A stretch of 37,377 nucleotides of DNA, taken from Cercozoa sp. M6MM. Lineage: Eukaryota; Endomyxa: Ascetosporea. The DNA lies in assembly GCA_040357565.1 (NCBI GenBank), contig JBDODJ010000109.1; one strand, written 5' to 3'. Within the stretch, counting starts at the first letter, position 1. Each line of letters begins with the position of its first letter. The notes below the pieces were generated by a model. That model was not told the origin of the DNA, searched no databases, and was given only the letters and a program-made list of their open reading frames with translations. Positions 1 through 10,700 of the stretch are shown one piece after another. A program made the translations under genes and the position numbers.

Positions 1-945
1 AAAGTGCTGCCTACATGCTCGACGGCGCCAATGACGTCGAGTACGCGCTGCACCGAACGTCGGTTCAGTTCGCTGTCGTTGCCCAGTGCGCGCACTCGCA
101 GGGCTACCGAGGTGGGGGTAACAGGGGGGGGGGGGTAAACAGGGGGTAAACAGGGGGGTAAACAGGGGGGTAAATATGGGGTAACAGGGGGAGTAAACAG
201 GGGAGTAAACAGGGGAGTAAACAGGGGGGTAAACAGGGGAGTAAACAGGGGGGTAAATAGGGGGTAAATAGGGGGGTAAACAGGGGGGTAAATAGGGGTA
301 AACAGGGGAGTAAGAGGAGGGTGAAAGGAGGAGGATAGGCAGGGGGTAAAGCTACCCAACTGGTGACTATAGGCACGCAGCAGAGCGCAGCGTTCGCGAT
401 CGAGTGCGCGACTGAACAGACGCAGCTTGCGTGGTGGGAAGGCTGCTATCTCCCTGCGGGGTAAAATGGGGGGTAAAGTGGGGGGTAAAATGGGGGGTAA
501 AGTGGGGGGTAAAATGGGGGGTAAGATGGGGGGTAAAACTGCACGCACGCGTCGATGGCGTCGTCGTCGTCATCGTCGCTGCCGGTTTTTTCGCACTCAC
601 TGACACCATAGGCGCTGGCAACACCTGTCCGCGCGGACGGTGGCATGTATTCTGGCGACAGGGCAGTGCTCCGTATGGCCTGTGCGCAGCCTTAATTACA
701 ATCCAGCAAGTACATCTGTACGAGTACGGTACCATGTGCAGTGCACGCAACTCGGAAAAACGTCGTAGCACGCGCCATTCCGTCGAGTGTGACTGGACCT
801 GCACATTGCGTTCTCAACCCCCTTTACCCCACCCCCTTCCCGTTAAAACCAGACGCACGTGCAGCACAAAGAAGCTCGTGTTGGTGGCACCGACGCGCAC
901 AAAGTCCTCCACCTGCACGCGGAACGGAAACTGCGACAGCTCCAT
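1..945 (-). CDS. PX-domain (phox homology) protein, partial at 3' end
   Basis: This is a phosphoinositide-binding PX protein, probably a sorting-nexin-like endosomal membrane adaptor. Reading right to left, the start ATG is at 945 (MELSQFPFRVQVEDFVRVG), giving strand beta-1. The next pieces are FFVLHVRL, then after an intron (about 800-847) STEWRVLRRFSELRALH, which carries the RRFSE basic/aromatic lipid-binding signature. After another intron comes an acidic insert with six Asp (around 560-580), then FPPRKLRLFSRALDRERC, the proline-rich PX loop and following helix. After the repeat-filled intron at about 105-355 the last visible exon reads ALRVRALGNDSELNRRSVQR and runs off the edge. The domain order and motifs make the PX call strong. 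The subfamily is unknown because the C-terminal part lies outside. The acidic insert between the third strand and the PPRK loop is unusual. Upstream non-coding exons are possible. The gene is divergent from AP-1 mu. Confidence 0.8.
113..346 (-). repeat. Intronic TTTACCCC-type tract (PX gene)
   Basis: This is a degenerate 11-13-nt tandem array filling an intron of the PX gene. On the plus strand the unit is close to GTAAACAGGGGG, so on the transcribed sense strand it is CCCCTGTTTAC. The donor GTAGCTTTACC lies near 355 and the acceptor GGTAG near 105 (minus strand). The sense strand is strongly pyrimidine-rich and runs up to the acceptor. Confidence 0.9.
462..536 (-). repeat. 12-nt tandem repeat in PX-gene intron
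   Basis: About six copies of a clean 12-nt unit, GTAAAATGGGGG alternating with GTAAAGTGGGGG, lie within an intron of the PX gene. On the sense strand this is CCCCCA-TTTTAC or CCCCCA-CTTTAC. Because the unit is a multiple of three and has no stop, it creates spurious open frames (VKWG repeats on plus, FTPH and FYPP repeats on minus). The alternation of A and G at one position shows a 24-nt higher-order unit. Confidence 0.9.
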
Positions 946-1281
946 CGCGGCCTGCCTTTCCTTTTCTCTCGCTGATCCAACACACATACACACCGTCTTG
1001 ACCAAAGTGGCAAAATTGATGATTGTGCCAATGATCATCTATCACTAGAGTCGCTACCAATTGCGGAAACGTGCAGACGGTAGTTTGTGCACCGCTAAAA
1101 ACCCTCTAAGAGCATGCATTGTCGGCTCGAGAAACTCTCGGCTCATTCTGTTCAGATTGTACACATGCGCACTTGTCGTGCTGGCTCATTTTCTAGACGG
1201 CGCTGATGCACGCATTCACGCAGGCTAGTTGGTACCAGCGGCGTACGTGCACCCAAATAACGGTGTGCCTGCGCTGGCAGC
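946..1281. promoter_or_regulatory. Divergent intergenic region between PX gene and AP-1 mu
   Basis: About 336 bases separate the PX start (945, minus) from the AP-1 mu start (1282, plus), so both promoters and 5'UTRs must lie here. I see no clear TATA box in either direction and no coding signal. The reading frames that cross it are short and look random. Confidence 0.5.
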
Positions 1282-3217
1282 ATGGTTTGTAGCGCCGTTT
1301 TCGTAACAGATCTCAATGGTAGAATTCTTGTCTAACTCGCACCACGTGACCCTTGTTTCGTGTGCTGTGCCCGGCACGGTTGCATTTGTGTTTGACCAGC
1401 CATGCCTATGTTGCAATTCCGCAATGATTGATTTGTGATCGGTGTGCACCAAGCCAGCGAAATATTGTTGCTGTGCAGGCAAGGTGCTGATTGCGCGAAA
1501 CTACCGCGGTGATGTTGCGCCGTCGGTGGTGGAGAAGTTCGCGCAGCGACTGGCCACGACAGAGCACGAGTCGGGCGCACCGCCGATCTTTGTTGCTGTG
1601 TGCTTCCATTTTTTCAGTTTAGTTTAGCTGATGAGATTAACGGAGGTTGTTTTTGCCTGGACAGAACGGCGTGACGTTCGCTTACCTAACGCATCAGAAC
1701 GTATGCGTGTTGGCAGTGACGAAGCGCAACGCCAACGCTGCACTGATGCTGAGCTTCCTGAACAGTCTGGTGCAGGTGTTCACCGACTACTTTGGCGAGC
1801 TGCAGGAGGAGAGCATTCGCGACAACTTCGTCATCATCTACGAGCTGCTTGACGAGTGCATGGACTTTGGCTACCCGCAGTTCACCGAGTCCAAGATTCT
1901 CAAGGAGTACCCTGGCTTCTCTTTGGTTCTATGCTATTTGTTCTATGGTACCGCCTCCCCCGGTGCGTGCAGTGTGATCTGCGTCAAGGAGAAGCACACG
2001 CTGAAACTGGGCGGCAGCAAAAAGCCTTCTGTAAGCTCTATGTGTTGCTTTGTGTTTCTTGTGGAGTAGGTTATGTTGTGTTGCTTCGCAGGCGGAGGCA
2101 CTGCAGCAGATGACGCGCAACGTGTCATGGAGACCGCCAGGTATCAAGCACAAGAAGAACGAGGTCTTCCTAGACGTGGTAGAGAAACTCAACCTCCTCG
2201 TTGGCTCCAACGGCCGCGTGCTGCACTCCGAGATTGGTGTGTGCTGTTTTACCCCTTACGCTTGACCTTGCCCTTGACCTTCCTTTCCCCTTGACCCTTG
2301 CCCTTCACCCCTTGACCCTTGCCCTTTACCCTTGACTTTGACCCCTGACAGTGGGTGCACTCAAGATGAAGAGCTACCTCAGTGGCATGCCGGAACTCAA
2401 GCTCGGTCTCAACGACAAACTGCTGCTGGAGGGACGACGCGCCGGCAGTGGACGTGCCACGCGCGGCAAACTTGTCGAAATGGACGATATTCGTTTCCAC
2501 CAGTGGTAGGCTGGAGTTAGCCCCCCCCCCCCCCTCTACCTTATTGCCCCTCCCCCCAGTGTGCGACTGTCACGGTTCGAGAGCGACCGGAGCATCACAT
2601 TCGTGCCGCCGGACGGCGAGTTCGACCTGATGACGTACCGACTGGACACACGCGTGCGGCCGCTGATCTGGGTGGAGACGCACATCGAGCGGCACTCGCA
2701 CTCGCGCGTCGAGTACATGGTGAAGGCGCGCGCCGAGTTCAAGCGGCGCAGCACGGCCAACAATGTGCAGATCGTCGTGCCTGTGCCGGACGACGCCGAC
2801 TCGCCGCACTTTCGCACCACGTGCGGTGAGGTCGACTACGTGCCCGAGGACAACGCCATCGTGTGGCACATCCCGCAGTTCCGCGGACAGGACGAGTTCC
2901 TCATGCGCGCGCACTTTGGCCTGCCCTCCATCACTGCCGCCGACGCCGGCGACGACGATCAAGACGAGCTCGCCTTCCGACAGGTAGTGTTAACCTTGCT
3001 ACCCTTGCTACCTAGCATGTTCAGCACTCCCTCTGTGTGTCACTCCCTCTGTGTGTCCCAGCGGCCGATTCGCATACATTTCGAAATCCCATACTTCACG
3101 GTGAGCGGTATCCAGGTGCGCTACCTCAAGATCATCGAGAAGAGCGGCTACCAGGCGCTTCCGTGGGTGCGCTACATCACGCAGAACGGCGACTACCAGA
3201 TCCGCATCGGCTCCTAA
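1282..3217 (+). CDS. AP1M: AP-1 clathrin adaptor complex medium subunit mu
   Basis: This is the medium (mu1) chain of the AP-1 clathrin adaptor, which binds tyrosine-based YxxPhi cargo signals and sorts between the trans-Golgi network and endosomes. Exon 1 is 1282-1318 (MVCSAVFVTDLN), followed by a GTAGAA donor. Exon 2 starts at 1479 and continues GKVLIARNYRGD, the conserved N-terminal longin-fold start. Further exons read EESIRDNFVIIYELLDE, KHKKNEVFLDVVEKLNLLV, SYLSGMPELKLGLND, CVRLSRFESDRSITFVPPDG, KRRSTANNVQIVVPVP and finally SGYQALPWVRYITQNGDYQI, the family's hallmark C terminus. The mu homology (cargo-binding) domain looks complete. These motifs match mu1 rather than mu2 or mu3. There are about eight introns, one with a CCCTTGACC/CCCTTTACC tract (2250-2345) and one with a long C run (2520). 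The third-exon donor (about 1593, GTTGCT) is inferred. Confidence 0.96.
2246..2350 (+). repeat. Intronic CCCTTGACC/CCCTTTACC tract (AP-1 mu)
   Basis: This is a degenerate pyrimidine array of CCCTTGACC, CCCTTGCC and CCCTTTACC units filling the intron between the LHSEI exon and the exon starting VGALKMK. The same tract type appears in many introns of this window, here C-rich on the coding strand. Confidence 0.85.
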
Positions 3218-3495
3218 CGAGTACTGTACGATTCGCCGTGTGTAGGCCCTCCTGTAGCAAGCACCGGCTCGATCGGATCCGATCTTTGTGCTCCTATGTC
3301 TCTAATTTCAACGTTTTTATTTCTCAGCGCAGGCTGCGGAACGTACACGCCAGCGTATTCAGTTTTCAGTTCTTTTTACTGTGCGGTACTCCGCCGTAGG
3401 AAAGTGGTGTGGCTACGGAAAATTTCCACAGAGTTTTGCTCTGCTGGCTGACAGCCGGGCAGTGGTGCCAGCACGTGTGTGTGTACATAACTGAA

Positions 3496-5467
3496 ATGGA
3501 TTCTGACGACCCCAGCAGTGATTACACAGAAGTGGAGCCTGAGGAGGACTTTGCTCTGACGCTCGCGGACTTTGTTGCTCCTTCAACTGCAGCGACACCG
3601 GCTGAGGCAGATGCAGCAGTCGCAAATGACACAGGGGAAGATGGGCCTATGGATCGAATTCCGTTTAAGGTAGTTGACATGACGGCTGACCCACATGTCA
3701 GTTCCGACGAGGAAGAGGAGGCGAGTGTCGTTGCCTCACGACTGTTCGATCGCACTGACGCAGTTTCGCTGGTGTTTCCCTTCATGACAATCGAGGAGCT
3801 TGTGTCCACATGTGCCTCAGGTAGCTTTTGTTCCTATATGGCGTAGTGGAGTTAATTGACCCCCCCCTTCCCCCAGTGAGCACGTGGTGGCGTGACCTGG
3901 CTCTGCGAGAATTTAAAGCTCGACTCACCGAAGTGTATGGCAATCTGATAATGATCATTTGCCGCATTTCGATTGGTGCTAGGCAGCTCCAAACGGCAGG
4001 CCGAGTGGATTACTGCATGTCCTCAAAATGCACATGCCATGCTTCAACTGACACAAGTGCGAGTAACTTCTTGTTATTGAATGTGCAGTTTGCAGTTTGT
4101 AGCCAGGTCTATTTTTTATTTTGCTTGTGTTTTTGACGCTGTATTGTAGAATTTCGCTGACCCATCGAATGTGGTACTTTGGCGGTTAGTGTCTTGTCGG
4201 TGCTTGGCAGTTTGTGAGTTAAGCTTGGGTTCAGTCTGCTGTCGGCTGGATCCACTTGTCAGCCAACCCGTTCCGCTCGCGTTTCTCCATCTCGTACAAT
4301 CCAAAAGTGAACTTGAAATGACTTGCTATGTATGGCGGTGCAACAGTCATCTCGAGAACGACGGGCGTGTGCTGCTGGCAACGCCCCAACAGTCGACTCG
4401 TTCGGCAGTGTGGCAGGTCACTTTGTTCGACCCGGAGCAAGAGGATCCGACGGTGTTTTCTGGGTGCTTTTCTCTGCTCTTGCTACTTGAAGTCTTACTG
4501 CTGCTTTTGCTTCTCTTTACCCTCGTGTCGGTTGTGTAGAATCCGGGCTTACCGCGGTCCAGCGCGTGCAGTGCGTCGCCTCGAGTTTCTGCGCACACCG
4601 CATGATGCTCTCTTTGTGGATTGGGTACTTTTACTCGGTCATCTTACTTCCTTTTTATCCCCTGGTATTTGCCCCTTATCTTCTCTTCCAACTTTCGTCT
4701 CTGACCCCCAGGACGAGCAGCGACTGGCGCAGGTGTCGGTGCACAGGAGCGATCAGCAGGCCGAGTGTCGACTGGTGTTCCGCGACTTTGACGGCACCTA
4801 CTCGTAGTATCACATCAGAGGGGAAATGGGAGGAGGGGGATGGCGGCAATTGGGAACACTGTGACAGTGTGCAAACGAGCGAACTGCGAATGCCGATGCG
4901 ACAGGTGCGACGCGCACAATTTTTCGTCACGGTACCGTTTTCTATTACCCCCCCTCCCACTTTACCCCCCTTCCTCTCCAGGCAGAGGAGCGCGTGGTGG
5001 CACGTACGGCGAGCGGCGTCGTGTACCGTGCGACCGAGAGCGGCGACACGGCGGTGCTGCCGTCGGCAGAGGTGTCGGACATGTCGTCACGTGCTCACTG
5101 CGCGTGGCATTTGTCCGATCAGTCACTGACGGTGTATCAACTGGGAGGTCACCTGTGCAATCAAAGCTGTGATGACGGTGCTGACTACATGGCGATCAAG
5201 CGTGTCACCGTTGAGGATCCGCGCTGGTGCTTCCATCACGTCGCTGTCGACGACTCGCGGCGGCGCACGCGCATCGTGGCCGTGCTGACGTGCGAGACTG
5301 TACTTTACCCCTTATCCCTTTTACCCTTTATGTTTCCACTTCCCCACCAGGAGGAAGAACGACAGGTGGCGTATGTGCCGTTGCACAAAGTGCTCGAGAA
5401 GTGCACAGCCTTGTCGCTCGACATGGAAGAGCCGCCCGAAGGCACCACTCGAATCAGCATAAAGTAA
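3496..5467 (+). CDS. F-box-like protein of unknown specificity
   Basis: This is a probable substrate-recognition subunit of an SCF-type ubiquitin ligase, but the call rests on a weak motif. The start is set at the ATG at 3496 (MDSDDPSSDYTEVEPEEDF), which opens an acidic N terminus. Around residues 85-120 the spliced product reads VSLVFPFMTIEELVSTCAS joined to VSTWWRDLALREF. The order of hydrophobic helix, then C-x-VS-x-x-WR-x-LA, is the usual end of an F-box. Later exons include ENDGRVLLATPQQSTRS, RIRAYRGPARAVRRLEFLR, DEQRLAQVSVHRSDQQAECR and, in the long exon about 4982-5290, DPRWCFHHVAVDDSRRRTR. They end RISIK before the TAA at 5465. The downstream part resembles no family I recognise and could be a beta-rich substrate-binding domain. 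Exon borders between 3920 and 4300 are uncertain. Introns near 4640-4710 and 5300-5350 have C-rich tracts. Confidence 0.6.
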
Positions 5468-5523
5468 CTTTCGCTCTGTGTTCTTGTTTTTTGGGACCGC
5501 AGAAGGTGAACTGAATTGTATGT

Positions 5524-7008
5524 GTGTCTCAAAACAGAAAAACTGAGCAAGTGCCAACGTTGAGTGTTGACGCTACCACAGGTGCCAGTGTGCCTGATTG
5601 TGTACCAAACCGCATATGCACCCGTTGGATTAGGCGAGTTCGTGCTGCATGCCACGAGTTTGCTGTCACAGTTCCGGTGGCGTGGCGTTTTTCTTCGGAA
5701 TCTCGGTTCATTTTGTTTTGTCTGTATTGGATAAAGGTACTGGAGTGTGCCTGCAGGAGCCACAGCGCAGCTGAGCCAAGGCCCTTTCCGTGTGCCGGCA
5801 TGTCAGTTGCCAGGCTCGCGAATGTCGCCGATCTTTATGGTGGACAATGAAGTCATTCAGCGCTCAGGTGCTCGATCATTTCGAGAGCTCTTTTAACTGG
5901 GATATCCTTTGTGTGTGTAGTGCTCAATCGCTCGATCTTCAAGGAACCTGCCGTGTGCGACCCCTTCGGTAGAATGCAGATTGCAGATGTCCTGGCGTGT
6001 GGACACACACGAATTCTAGTGCCTGCTCCTGAGCATCCCGTAACTTTTTTGCGTTTTGCTTTTTGCTCGACTCTGTTTGGTTGCTAGGAGTTTGTGTGGT
6101 GCAGAATGTTGTTCTTTTAATGGATCTAACGCGTCGAGACAAGGTTTCGCGCATGGTAAATTCTGCAAACCGGTTCTGCAGTTTTGTTTTGACCTGATTG
6201 TCAGCCTAGAAACACTGTGGATTTCAACAACTTGTTCACGCAAGCCAAGGTGAGTTGCGTCTGACCTTTCAGTGTGTTTTGTTGTGTGAACACCCTGTGT
6301 CACACACGCACCTTTTTGTAGAGACTGGAGGAACGTGCGGTTCGGCAAGCCGCAGAGGACGAAAAAACTGAGGCGAGTACCGATGTCTCGAGTCCACCCG
6401 AGGAGAAACTGAGTCGTCGTCAGCGGTGTGTTGTGTTGATCAGTGTATAGTTTCTCTCTTTCTCTGGTCTCTCTGGGCTCTGTTATCTGTGAAAACACAG
6501 GCGACAGCGGCGGCACGAGCAGCTGGAGCAACGCAAGCTGCAGCGACTCGGACGACTCCAGTCGGAACGAAAGCACGCGCGCCGTCCGCGACAGCACGCC
6601 GAGAATCGCAGTCGCACCAAGCGCATCCTGACGCGAACAGAGGTACCTTACATGATGGAGTTGATGTGTGCACAGATATGCTTCTGCATATATACGCATC
6701 TGCAATACTGTCTGGTCAGATTAAGTACCTGCAAGGAGTCGGCAATGGGCACTCGCGCTTCTACTGCACCGAGGTTTTCCCGGACGGCCAGGTTTCTGTG
6801 AAGCTACGTCCGGTGTGTTGAATCTCTCTTCCCCTTGACTGATAGTGTGCATTCTCTTGGTCAGGACTGGTACAAGGATTACCAGCAAGAGCAGCGTCTG
6901 GCGAAGGACCGTCAAGCTGTACCTCTTTCCAAACACCCGCCCACTCTTCCTTTGGTGTCACGTCAGTGTTGGTAGGAGCGCGAGCGTAGCAGGACCAAGC
7001 ACAAGTGA
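5524..7008 (+). CDS. Unrecognised protein with a basic, charged C-terminal half
   Basis: I do not recognise this gene. The start is approximate. The middle exons read ATAQLSQGPFRVPACQLPGS, SPIFMVDNEVIQRSGARSFR and IFKEPAVCDPFGRMQIADVL. A charged, probably coiled-coil stretch follows: RLEERAVRQAAEDEKTEAST, then HEQLEQRKLQRLGRLQSERK and RPRQHAENRSRTKRI. After an intron beginning GTACCT (about 6643) comes YLQGVGNGHSRFYCTEVFPD. Another exon gives DWYKDYQQEQRLAKDRQ, and after an intron GTACCT...GGTAG the last exon reads ERERSRTKHK with TGA at 7006. Exon joins are coherent in the second half and weak in the first. The basic Arg-rich tail suggests a nuclear or ribonucleoprotein role, but that is only inference. 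It converges on the RRM gene. Confidence 0.5.
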
Positions 7009-7776
7009 GCATCGAACTGCCCGTGCAGCTGAACAAAATAAACCTAACTGTGAACTGAACTATAGCCGAGCGAACTGGCAGTCTCGCTCCGGAAATTAAA
7101 TATGGCTGGCGTGGGGGTTCAGTCGAATACGAATCGAAAGATATTCAATCCATCGGTATAGAAACCAACACCACGCTGAACCCGCTGCCCAAGGCATTAA
7201 ACCACGGACCATACGATGGAACGAATAAATCGAAATTCCACCCACGACGAGCTGGGGTTTGTGGAGCTGTTCTTAGAACAACTGGAAGTGGCCCTCATGC
7301 GCCGCCACGCACGAAAAAATAAGATAATATGAACTTGACACGATTTGAAACAACTTGAACAGCAGGAAGCAGTGTAAACGCAAGTTTAGAGGAACGCAAG
7401 TGTGTGCATGTGGATGCTTGTACAACACAGCCAGAACGAAACGGCAATTATTTTGCTTTAATCTTTTTCCAATGAATGGCCATTGTATTTTTTGCTCTTT
7501 TCGGTTCTGTTGAGGTCCAAGAGAGGGAGAGAGGGAGAGAGAGGAACAACTGTGCGTGCGAGAGAAGAAGACAAACAAGCACAAGCACAAGCATCAGACG
7601 CGGACAAAGCGAAACTCTCTCCATTCCTTTTTGCTCACTTTGCGAAAGAAACAAGCGGGTGTGAGCGAGAAAAAACACACGCACACACACAAGAGGACCG
7701 GGACGCAAAGAAACCAAGGAAGGGAAAGAGGGAGACAGGAAGGACACAAAACGCACCTGTTCAAATGTCTCTGACC
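7009..7776. other. Intergenic region between convergent genes
   Basis: About 770 bases lie between the stop of the unrecognised plus gene (7008) and the stop of the minus RRM gene (7777). They should hold both 3'UTRs and polyadenylation sites. I see a purine-rich GAGAGGGA stretch (7519-7570), an A/C-rich stretch near 7670-7700 (ACACGCACACACAC) and AATAAA at 7035 and 7224. The open frames here are low-complexity and show no family signature. Confidence 0.6.
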
Positions 7777-10700
7777 TTAATACCGACCCTGCGGAGGACG
7801 CGACTGAGCAGCGGCACCGCCTGCCTGCTGCTGCTGCTGTTGAGGAACGGCAGCGCCCGTGTAACCTGCTGCATACGCGCCCTGCTGGTACGCTGCCGCG
7901 TACTGCACCCAAGGGTAAGGGGGAGGGGGTTAAAGTAGGGGGTTAAAGCATGAGAGTTGTACCTGCGGGTTGTACTGCGCGTACTGAGCGTACTGCACAT
8001 GGAGGAGGGGTACAGAGGGGGTAAAGGAGGTAGGGGTATGCGAGTACCTGAGCCTGCTGCGGCTGTGCAAACTGCGCCGCCGGGGCGCGGTACGCCTGCT
8101 GCAGCGGCGCCTCTTGCGACTGCGCCGGCTCCTGCACAAGTAGGCAGAGTTATACCCTTCCGTATTAACCCCTCCCCCCGTTAACCCTGTTTACCCCTCC
8201 CTGTATACCCGTGAAATCCCCCATTATCCTCCTTTTATCTCGGCCCTTTCAAGGTACCTGGTAGGAGCGTGGTCGCTGCTGCCTGGGCGAGCGTGAGCGC
8301 CGCTCGCGTCTCTCGTAGCCGCCGCGATCGCCGCCGCGGTAGCCGTCGCGACTGCCGCGGTCGTTCCGATCTGCCCGGAGGGTCATGAGTGGGGAAGGTA
8401 AAGAGGGGGAGAGGGGTAAAGAGGGGGGTAAAGAGGGGGGTAAAGAGGGGGTAAAGAGGAGGTAAAAGCTACCATAGCCCCCGCGGAAGCCGCCCCTGTG
8501 ACCGCCTGAGTGTCGTCCGTATTCCCGAAATCCACGTCGGCCGCCTCGTCGTGCCGCCACACTCACGCGCAGGGGTTCCTGGGGGAGGTTGGGGAAAAGT
8601 TAAGGGGGAGGGGTACAAGGTTAAGGGGGAGGGTACAAGGTTAAGGGGGAGGGGTACAAGGTTAAGGGGGAGGGAGGGGATAACACACCTTGGCATCGAA
8701 AGGCATGGTTTTGTCAGTCTGCGCAATGGCGGCCTGTGCCTCGGCGGGTTTCTCGAAGTGCACAAAGCCCATGCCGCGGTTCGGCGGCTGATTCGCCTTG
8801 GTCAGCACGCGCACCGACACGATCTTCCCGTAGTGCTGGAAGGCCGCGCGTAGGTCCTACTCAGGTGGAGGTGAAGGAGGGTAAAGGTGGGAGGGGGTCA
8901 AAGCACCTCCTCCTTCCAGTCGTTGGGAAAGCGCGCGACATAGATGTTGCACGATTCCTCGCGCTCGCCGCCGCCGCCGCCGCCGTAGGGCCGCTGGTCG
9001 TAGCGCCCGCTCCGCGCGGACGGGTAGGCGCCGTAGTAGCCGTGACCCGGTCCGCCCGGATGCATAGGCGGCACCGGCGCCATCGGCACCTCCATCATCG
9101 GCGCCGGCGCATACGACATCGGCGCCGCCATCGGCGGCACTGGAGCCATCGGCGCGCGTCGGAAGCCACCTCCACGCGGAGGTCCGCCGTCTCCTCGGTA
9201 GTGTCCGCGCGGACCGCCATGTGAACCGCCTCCGCGCGGACCGCCATGTGGACCACCCATGCCGTACTGTCGCATCTGCTGCTGGAAGGCGCCTTCGCGC
9301 ACATCGGCGAATTTTATCGTCGGCATGCAACCCGGAAATCCCTGCGGGGGAGGGGTAAGGGGGGTAGGGGTAGGGCGGGGGGGGGGGGGGGGTAAAGACT
9401 ACCTCGAGCTCCTTGCCGGTGCAGTCCATGATGCAGTGCGCCGCCTCCTGCGGCCGCGCAAAGTGGAGAAACGCCACGCCACGCTGCGGGTGCTGCGTGC
9501 GCACATTCACGATCTTGACCTTCTCCAGTGTGCCGAAGCGCCTGCGGGGGNNNNNNNNNNNNNNNNNNNNNNNNNNNNNNNNNNNNNNNNNNNNNNNNNN
9601 NNNNNNNNNNNNNNNNNNNNNNNNNNNNNNNNNNNNNNNNNNNNNNNNNNCCCAAAAACGCTACCCGAACAGCGTGCGCAGCTGCTTCTCGGTGATGTTG
9701 GTAGGCAGTCCACTCAGGTACAGATTGCGCTGGTGCAGTCGCGTGCTGCGCGGGTTCTTCATCACGTCCTCCTTGGGCAGCACGCGCACCTGCACGCCAT
9801 CCAGCAGCGCCTGCACAGGGTAAGGGGTAGGGGTAGGGGGGTAAGGGGGGTAAGCAGGGGGGTAAACAGGGGGGTAAACCTCGTGCTTGAAGCGCACGGC
9901 AGCGGCGGCCTGCACAGGCGTGTCGAAGCGCACAAAGGCGAAGTTGCTCTTGCCCTGCTCGGACCGGTCCACCAGTCGCATGAACTTTATCTCGCCATGC
10001 TCCTCCAGCCAGTCGCGCACGCGCTCCTCGCTCGCCGTGTTGGGCAGCGAGTCCACGAACACGTAGGCCGACACGTGCTCCTCGCGGCCCTCGCGCTCTT
10101 GCTGTGCCAGGAGACCAAGGGTGCAGGGGTAGGGTTAAGGGGGTAGGGGTTAAGGGAGAGGGTTAGGGGATAGGGGGTTAAGGGATAGGGGGTTAAGGGA
10201 TAGGAGGTTAAGGGATAGAGGGATATGGGTTAAGGGATAAAGGGATATGGGTTAGGGGGGGTAGGGTTAGCAAATACCTCGTAGGCCTCGTACTCGGGAA
10301 TCTGCCGCTCGATCGCTTCCTCCTCTGTCAGCGGACGGTCTTGATTCGGCACGCCGAGTCCCTGGGGACGGGGGGTAAGATGGGGGGCAAGATGGGGGGG
10401 GGGTAAGATGTGGGCCAGGGAGTACCAGCCGCGGCTCAGCAGCCGTCAGCACCGGCTCATTTCGGCTCTGCTGAGCCGGAGCTGACGACGGCGTGTAGGG
10501 CGGGGCATCGCTGTCCAGCTGCATCCGCGCGGACGCATCGGTCGGCTCCTCGTCGCCGTGCGTCGGCTCGCTCTTGACCGCCTGCGTCTCGGCCTGTTCC
10601 GCCGGCTGTTCTGGCTGCTGTTCCGGTTCCTGCTCAGCCTCATGTTCCGGCTCAGACTCCGACTTTGGCTCCGGCTCAAACCCCGGCTCTTGTTTCGGCT

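Noticed and set aside
104-376. Proline/leucine-rich protein on minus (TPLFTP, LLPCLPP repeats)
   Set aside because: This is a translation of the TTTACCCC intron array. No conserved residues, and the frame is interrupted at intron borders.
113-536. CRISPR-like array of short repeats
   Set aside because: Units are contiguous with no unique spacers, and the context is eukaryotic introns.
431-804. Open frames encoding VKWG, FTPH and FYPP repeats
   Set aside because: They come from a stop-free 12-nt intron repeat that is open in several frames. The homology-supported PX exons lie on either side with GT-AG borders.
8857-9510. Long open frames on both strands in the GC-rich RRM linker
   Set aside because: They are shadow frames of the Gly/Pro-rich linker and RRM exons. 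Only the minus frame with RNP motifs has homology support.
10124-10275. True interstitial telomere or chromosome end
   Set aside because: Units are irregular, the array is confined to an intron, and coding exons continue on both sides.
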